Positions 58,070 through 64,000 of a DNA stretch of 64,000 nt are shown here, one piece after another (position 1 is the first letter of the stretch; every line of letters starts with the position of its first letter). The DNA is from Collybiopsis luxurians FD-317 M1 (Eukaryota > Basidiomycota > Agaricomycetes > Agaricales > Omphalotaceae). The notes below the pieces were generated by a model. That model had not been told where the DNA came from and searched no databases. It saw only the letters and a program-made list of their open reading frames with translations. The stretch is from the NCBI GenBank assembly GCA_000827265.1, contig KN834762.1, positions 870,939 through 934,938 of the forward strand, written 5' to 3'. A program made the position numbers and the translations under genes.

Positions 58070-59404
58070 TTAATGTACATGCATATTTGGATTTCATTAT
58101 CGAAGAGTATGATTGTCGGTAGATATCATTTTCTGTTTCCAATGGACTTGCCTTGACTCAGACTAATCACTACACCCTCCAGACCCACACAAAGCTCATT
58201 TAGATATCCAGGAATACACTCAAATCAAAATAGATTGAGACTTATTCAAGTTACCATCCCCGTCGGACAATACAAGTATGCGGTCCTCTGATAACACAAA
58301 TTCATTGACCGTTACTAAATCAGGTTGAGAATTGGGATCACGGTGTGGCTCCGAGCGGCGTTAGAAGTTTCTGATTACTTATCAGAAAGGAAATACGAAA
58401 GCACATAGAAGTTTGGGTTCCGGAATGCCTGGGAACAGATAGTATTTCAAAGCATACAATAATGGGCAGAGTAATAAGTGCGAAACCAACCCGAATTTGA
58501 AGCCTGACCAACTCTGCAGTGGCGCAGTGTTTCAGATAGTCGATTGGACGCTGTTGCGATGTGTCTGTTTACTTAGCTTGGAAATGGAACCTATTACTCC
58601 AGCGGACGGATAAAGCACTAGCAGTTGCTGAAGCAGCAGGTGCCGAACCAAAGCTGTTCTCCCCTTTAAATTTTTCACATTGACTAACCTGGACAATTCA
58701 TGCGCAGAAAATGGGTCTGGCTCAGCGTCGGTTCGAACGCGCGAGCATGAGACCTGGAGCAAAACTTGCTGCTAGAACATGGTTTTCAGGATGTGCACGA
58801 AGCGCCCAAGAGTCTTCGTACGATAACATAAATAGGGACCGGTCCGAAGAGGAGCGCATTTCGACCGAAATCCGGCCACTTCCAGCCCGGTTCTTGAAAG
58901 TTGGATAAAGATGTCTCTGACTACTGTACTGAGGAGGTATAGAGTACACAGAACCATGAGGCAACAGGCTGGGCGCTTTTCAGCGCTGGAGACACGAGGA
59001 CTCCCCAAATTATAGGTAATTTGGGGAAGGCGTGTAAAGCATTGAATGGAACGTAAGAGGTGCCCTTGCACGGGATGAAAGCTTTTAGAGTTGGCATTTG
59101 TTTGATTGAGAGACCTGAGATAGGTTTGGGAAGACATAGGAGAGGACACACGGATGTTGCTGCGTTACTATGGACGGGAGCAACTCAAGCTGGGAGTTGG
59201 AGACTCGGAGTGAGTCAACACGTGTTGATTATGTAACCCTTATCGTGTTACCGAATGCAGATAGCTGTGTTATCACGCTGACGCTAGCAACCATATAAGT
59301 ATTGGGGTGTCATCCCGTTTAGAGTCAGGTTCACCCTCTTCAAACAACCACCACTAACGCCCCTCTATATTTTCCTCTCTTTCCCTTATAACTTTCTTGT
59401 TCTG
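58070..59404. other. Intergenic region and promoter of the fungalysin gene
   Basis: No supported gene; the minus-strand frames at 58532-59151 lack domains. Close to the protease, AGATAG (59259-59264) and TTATCA (59270-59275, TGATAA on the other strand) fit the HGATAR consensus of nitrogen GATA factors. TATAAG lies at 59294-59299, about 105 bases before the ATG. Confidence 0.45.
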
Positions 59405-62100
59405 ATGCGTTGTTTGCTCATCGCGTCCCTCGTTGCTGGCATTGTCGGTAGTGTTTCAGGTCACCGAGCACCTGTTACCGCTCGCAAGTCTCTTGGTTTT
59501 GGCCCAATACACGACCACGCAGTCTACAAGTCCAATCCTTACCAGATTATTACAAATGGATTTCTACCTCAGAGCTCCGACGCTGACCCATTTGAGGTCG
59601 CGCGACTCTTTATTGACGACATTTTAGGCCCTAAACATGTCCAAACGTCATACAAGATCCGCTCAGACTCTTATACCGACCCTTCGACTGGCATTACCCA
59701 TGTCTACGTTCGTCAAGTGGTCCATGGTATTGAGGTCGCAGATGGTAATATGAATATTAACATCAAAGACGGGCGAGTCCTTTCCTACGGCAGTTCGGTA
59801 TGTGCAGCTGTGGTAATGGTTCTCTTGGCCGAAACTCAATACTTTTCCAGTTCTTCAACGGCCAGGTCCCATCAATGATCTCATTGCAGGACAATTACAG
59901 TCTCCGTTATCCTCACAGTGAATATTGTCAAGACCTTACTTCGGAACTTGAGAGTCAGTTCTCGGCATTCGTTGCTCTGCAGAACGAGCAAGTTCCCTTG
60001 GGCAGCCAGAGCGCCAAGGAGTTTGACGAGTTCGCTGGCCCGTTGACTCATCTCCACTACTCCAATTGTCAATTCCACACATTGGCGGATGAGATGGCTT
60101 CCCAGAGGCCTCAGGCCATTGGAGAGATTGGAGATATGCGCCCTGCCCTCCTTCAGTTCATGGTCGCAGCCACTCCCAGTTCTGACGTAGTCACCGATAT
60201 TCTTTCCAAATACGATCAACACTTGGAGAAGATGACTGTCTCTGGAGTCAACCATTTTGTCGACGGTGAACAGACTTACCTCTACATCGACAATGTTCCC
60301 GACGCTGTCAAACCCGTGAAAGCTCACATGGCTTATGTCCAAGTTCCCACCAAAGACGGTTCTGTGGAACTTGTTACCGCCTGGAAGGTTCGTAGTTATT
60401 CTTAAAGTGCATACTGTAATGTTCTTAGTGTATTTTTTTCAGTTCGAAGTGGAAATGGAAGACAACTGGTATGAAGCTGCTGTTTCTGCCGTTGCGCCAC
60501 ACAGAATCATTTCGGTTGTTGATTGGGCTTCTGACGCGCCAATCCCATCCCCTGAAGAGCCGAGGAAACCGGCTTCGTACAACGTCTATGCGTGGGGCGT
60601 CAATGACCCTTCTGACGGTGAACGAACTTTGGAGAAGGAGAATTTTGACGATCTCGCTTCGCCGGTCGGATGGCACACTCTACCCTTCGACAATGACCCC
60701 TCGTACAAGGGTGTCAAACCTAGCAAAGAGTTTTATCGCAACACCACAACCACTTACGGAAACAATGTATTCGCTCAGGAGAACTGGGAAGGTCAGAACG
60801 CCTACCTTGACAACTATCGACCCGAAGCCGGCGACTCTTCCGTCTATGATTTCAAGTACAAACCGAAGGAGTCTGATGAACCTATGGACGTTGCCCGCAA
60901 TCACATTAATGCAACTGTCACTCAACTCTTCTACACTTGTAATATGATTCACGATCTCTACTATAGGTGAATCATCCCGTTTCTGTTGTTCATCCGAATT
61001 TCTCACCATATCATTTTCAGATACGGATTCACTGAACTCGCTGGAAACTTCCAGCAATACAACTTTGACCGTGGTGGGCGTGATGGCGACGCTGTCATTG
61101 CTAATGCTCAAGATGGTTCTGGCTTCAACAATGCTAACTTCATGACTCCTCCCGATGGCACGAACGGCCGTATGCGTATGTACCTGTGGAACACTGCCAA
61201 TCCCTACCGCGATGGAGATTTCGAAGCTGGTATTGTCATCCACGAGTACAGTCATGGACTTAGCACTCGATTGACTGGCGGACCAATGAACTCTGGGTGC
61301 TTGGGCTGGGGCGAGAGTGGTGGTATGGGTGAAGGTTGGGGAGGTAAGTGTCATGCACGCTGGATGCGACATTTGACTGACGCGCTTTTCAAGATTTCCT
61401 GGCAACCACTATTCGTAGCACGAAGAATTACTCCGACTATCCTATGGGAGCATGGGCCGCCAACAGGCCTAAGGGCATCCGAAACTATCCCTACTCTTTG
61501 GTATGTCCGTTGTTCGAGTTATGGTGTACCGTTGACTGATTTGTTCATCATCCCTACAGGACGATAGCATCAACCCTTCTACCTATCAAACTCTCGATAA
61601 GCCTGGTTACTGGGGAGTTCACGCTATCGGAGAAGTTTGGGCTGAGATGCTCTGGGTTGTCTCTCAAGCCCTCATCAAGGAACACGGATTCTCCGACACT
61701 CTCTACCCTCCTCTTCCACTCGAGAACGGCACTGTCCCTTCAGATGACTTCTACCGTCCCGTTGTTGGCAAGAAGCCTTTGGTGCCCATTCACGGTAACA
61801 CCTTAGCTGTGCAGTACGTGTTTTCTGTCCCTTACGCTCTTTTCAATTACTTAAATAGTAATTTCTGATAGACTTGTCATCAATGGTATGAAGCTACAGC
61901 CTTGCCAGCCTTCATTCTTTGACTCCCGCGATGCCATAATTCTTGCCGATGAGGAACTCACCGGCGGCGAGAACTTCTGCACGTTGTGGAAGGCATTTGC
62001 TTCGAGGGGTCTCGGTACAGATTCCCGGGTCGCAGGCCGCACCCCGTGGGGTGGAGGGATCAGGACCAATGGTTACGCCACGCCCAAGAAGTGTCAGTAG
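59405..62100 (+). CDS. Fungalysin-type extracellular metalloprotease, M36 (788 aa)
   Basis: Secreted zinc endopeptidase that degrades extracellular protein. Seven exons (59405-59797, 59851-60387, 60443-60966, 61021-61343, 61394-61500, 61560-61813, 61872-62100) join in frame to 789 codons. A signal peptide ([19 protein letters not shown]) is followed by an FTP-type propeptide ([36 protein letters not shown]). The mature domain shows [19 protein letters not shown], the zinc site HEYSH at residues 559-563, and GEGWGDF with the third ligand Glu589. A Cys-rich C-terminus ends [13 protein letters not shown]...YATPKKCQ. Length and motif order are normal for M36. The intron inside GEGWG/D ends in AAG. 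GATA-like sites upstream suggest nitrogen control. Confidence 0.95.
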
Positions 62101-62949
62101 TCGGTGTGCACGCTGACTGTTGGGAGTATCTATCGTGTTATTTGTTTACATGTACATTTACTTCACGAATATGTCTTCCATCTACATAGGTAATGCTTGC
62201 TTAGAGTTTTACTTTTCATGATCTTGTATATCCATACCGTAGTATCTCTGTAAGAGTACAAATGTGGGGGGGCGCTTCTAATACTTGCAAATATACATCT
62301 ATCGCAGAAGTTTTTCTCTATTGGTGTTTCTGTTCTCCACAGCATCGAGCCTAGGAGACTTGATTGACAACTGAAACTGACAGAATCGACGCTGGCATAA
62401 TGACAGAAAAAAAAATAGAAGACGCTGTAGCGTTTGGGCGCTTAATACCGCGGTCTCGGTGCCGAGCGTAGGTAATTGGGCGCTTAACCGTCTTTCCACC
62501 TTCGCCTTTGAAAGAACTCGTTGCTCCGAGCTGGACTGAGTATTTATAATGAGTTAATAGCACAGCCTCATACTACCTATCGAAATATGCCGCCTGGAAA
62601 GGCAACACCATGACGGCCGTTTACAGTCACCGGGATATATTCCTCCGACAAGCCTCGTGGACCGCGCAAATTTACTTTCAGACTTTCTTTGATTTCACAT
62701 ACCAAAATTCCAGTGCACTTTCAGTTTTCCAGGACCGAAAACGTCGCTGCTACCCAACAGGATCCGCAAATTTCGTCCTCGCCACAACCCTCGTGTCCTT
62801 TTTAGTAACAAGTTGGACTTTGCATTATATCCGAAATCAGCTCTAGTCATAACGAAGTCTCGTATTAAGCGCGCGTACAGCTCTAAAAATCCGAGAATCC
62901 TTAAAATGCGGTCTGTGGTATCTCGGTATCAGATTAGCTCGCCTCAAAA
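62101..62949. other. Intergenic region
   Basis: 3' UTR of the protease and promoter of the next gene. Open frames at 62610-63127 overlap the downstream gene in another frame and show no domain. Confidence 0.4.
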
Positions 62950-64000
62950 ATGGAGAAGGATAGCAAGACCGCCACCACCACTACCACCACCACGACACCC
63001 CAGCCCAAAGAGGGCATCGAAACACTTTATGTCGGGGTTTATCGCGTTCTCCTTGAGAAGAGTTCGATTTTCAAGTTTGACCGAGAGAAATGGGTCTCCA
63101 GCCTCTACGCTCTGCTCCGCTTCGTGAAAGAAGTATATTTTTTTGCACCTCAGCTGCTTGTCCTTGTGGCGTTACTGGATATCCTGAGAAGCCAGGAAGA
63201 AGTTGTTTTTTTGGTGTTTGAAACTAGAATATTGCGAAATGTACGTAGTGTGGCATTCACTGCTACCTTGTTTTACCCTGCGTTATCGCTTGCCGTTCTG
63301 ATATGGCGATAGATTGAATATGGATTGAAGGAAGGCGCAATAGACGTCCGAGCTCTTGTACGGGATATTGCTTGTCGCATATTGTGGATCGTTGCGACTG
63401 CATTCTTGCAATGGTGGGGGTAAGTAGATTGGGACCCCTCACTAGAGTTTTGGGCGAGCTCTCAACATATTTTCAGGGAAACGACTCGCCAGTCTCTAAG
63501 AACCAGGACGGTTCATTATTTCGATGGCAAAATTTTGGCGGGTTAGTTTAAGGATTGTAAGAAACTGGTTTCAGGCTTGACCCTTCCTCCGTCTAGCGAG
63601 ATTGAAGACTGATCTACCTACTCTCGATGGTGTGTCATCTCCGCTGGCTATTACTCTTCTCCCCTTTATTCACATTCTTCGACATAGCTAACTTGAGTGA
63701 CGACCATATCAGCGCATCAGCGGCCTGGTATTGCCTAGAGACATTGATTTCTCTGTTCGCCCGTGTGACAGCAATATTTAGTCAACTTGCATTCATTCTG
63801 CGCATCGCCCGGTCTAATCAGCATGGCTTGATTTATGCCGGTCTTTGTGTTATCAAGCCCGTCCTGTACATCGTATTGCAGAAGTCACTTTGGGCTATGC
63901 GTGCGTCAACCCATCCACTGATGAGTAACATGCTCACCCTGTATACGCAGCCCGAGTCGTCGAAGCTATTAACACGAGTTTCCTTCGGATGCGTGCCCTT
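62950..64000 (+). CDS. Membrane protein, probable ABC-transporter N-terminal part (partial)
   Basis: Starts MEKDSKTA followed by a Thr tract, then alternating hydrophilic and hydrophobic blocks. The first exon would end at the GTACGT after ILRN (about 63240), with an acceptor at 63312 giving IEYGLKEGAIDVRALV. Further joins give ILWIVATAFLQWWG, ARLKTDLPTLD, ANLSDDHISASAAWYCLETLISLF, and QLAFILRIARSNQHGLI...CVIKPVLYIV. The order (short exposed segments, LKTDLPTL, then paired spans before FLRMRAL) is that of the N-terminal membrane domain of an uncharacterised mushroom ABC-transporter group as I remember it. The nucleotide-binding domain would lie beyond the window. It is cut off by the window end. 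Confidence 0.5.

Overview
The window looks like a filamentous basidiomycete (Agaricomycetes-type) nuclear chromosome. Genes are monocistronic and spaced at random on both strands, and most are cut by many 45-70 nt GT..AG introns. Several protein families are typical of mushrooms. There are no operons, ribosome binding sites or other bacterial features, and I recognised no tRNA, rRNA or CRISPR array. Genes were built by joining exons by eye, using frame, splice sites and comparison between copies in the window.

Layout. 1-1.96 kb: nothing supported. 2-4.1 kb: a type I methionine aminopeptidase, convergent with an 81-residue conserved fungal protein. 4.5-6.4 kb: first copy of a multi-membrane-span protein family (other copies at 30.8-32.6 kb and 54.4-56.1 kb, plus a decayed copy to 58.1 kb). 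7-17.7 kb: two intact aldo/keto reductases, two alpha/beta-hydrolase esterases and a short-chain dehydrogenase, shaped by a recent ~2.7 kb tandem duplication whose junction is visible at 13590/13591. 18.2-21.2 kb: acetyl-CoA synthetase. 21.7-24.2 kb: an isoprenylcysteine-methyltransferase-like pseudogene broken by an LTR retroelement (GTAAG target duplication on both sides, internal N gap) and by nonsense changes. 24.2-30 kb: repeat-rich, with two more esterases on the minus strand and fused relics of the dehydrogenase and of an ankyrin gene.

33-37 kb: a 1302-residue protein kinase-ankyrin fusion. 38.1-40 kb: membrane-anchored SGNH-hydrolase-like protein. 40.2-45 kb: a 1532-residue RhoGEF. 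45.1-46.5 kb: third intact aldo/keto reductase. 47.6-49 kb: a disordered proline/serine-rich protein. 49-54.4 kb: gene-poor and transposon-rich, including a 598 bp hAT deletion derivative with a perfect 8 bp target duplication. 59.4-62.1 kb: secreted fungalysin (M36) metalloprotease. From 62.95 kb to the end: the N-terminal part of a membrane protein resembling fungal ABC transporters.

The most unusual signals are: a 5-nt microexon shared by two aldo/keto reductases and absent from the third; frequent AAG 3' splice sites in unrelated genes; conserved ends with a hypervariable middle in the membrane family; a dehydrogenase with Thr in place of its catalytic Tyr; and the LTR-disrupted methyltransferase. 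I see no complete new multi-gene system. The best candidate for undescribed biology is the multi-copy membrane protein family.
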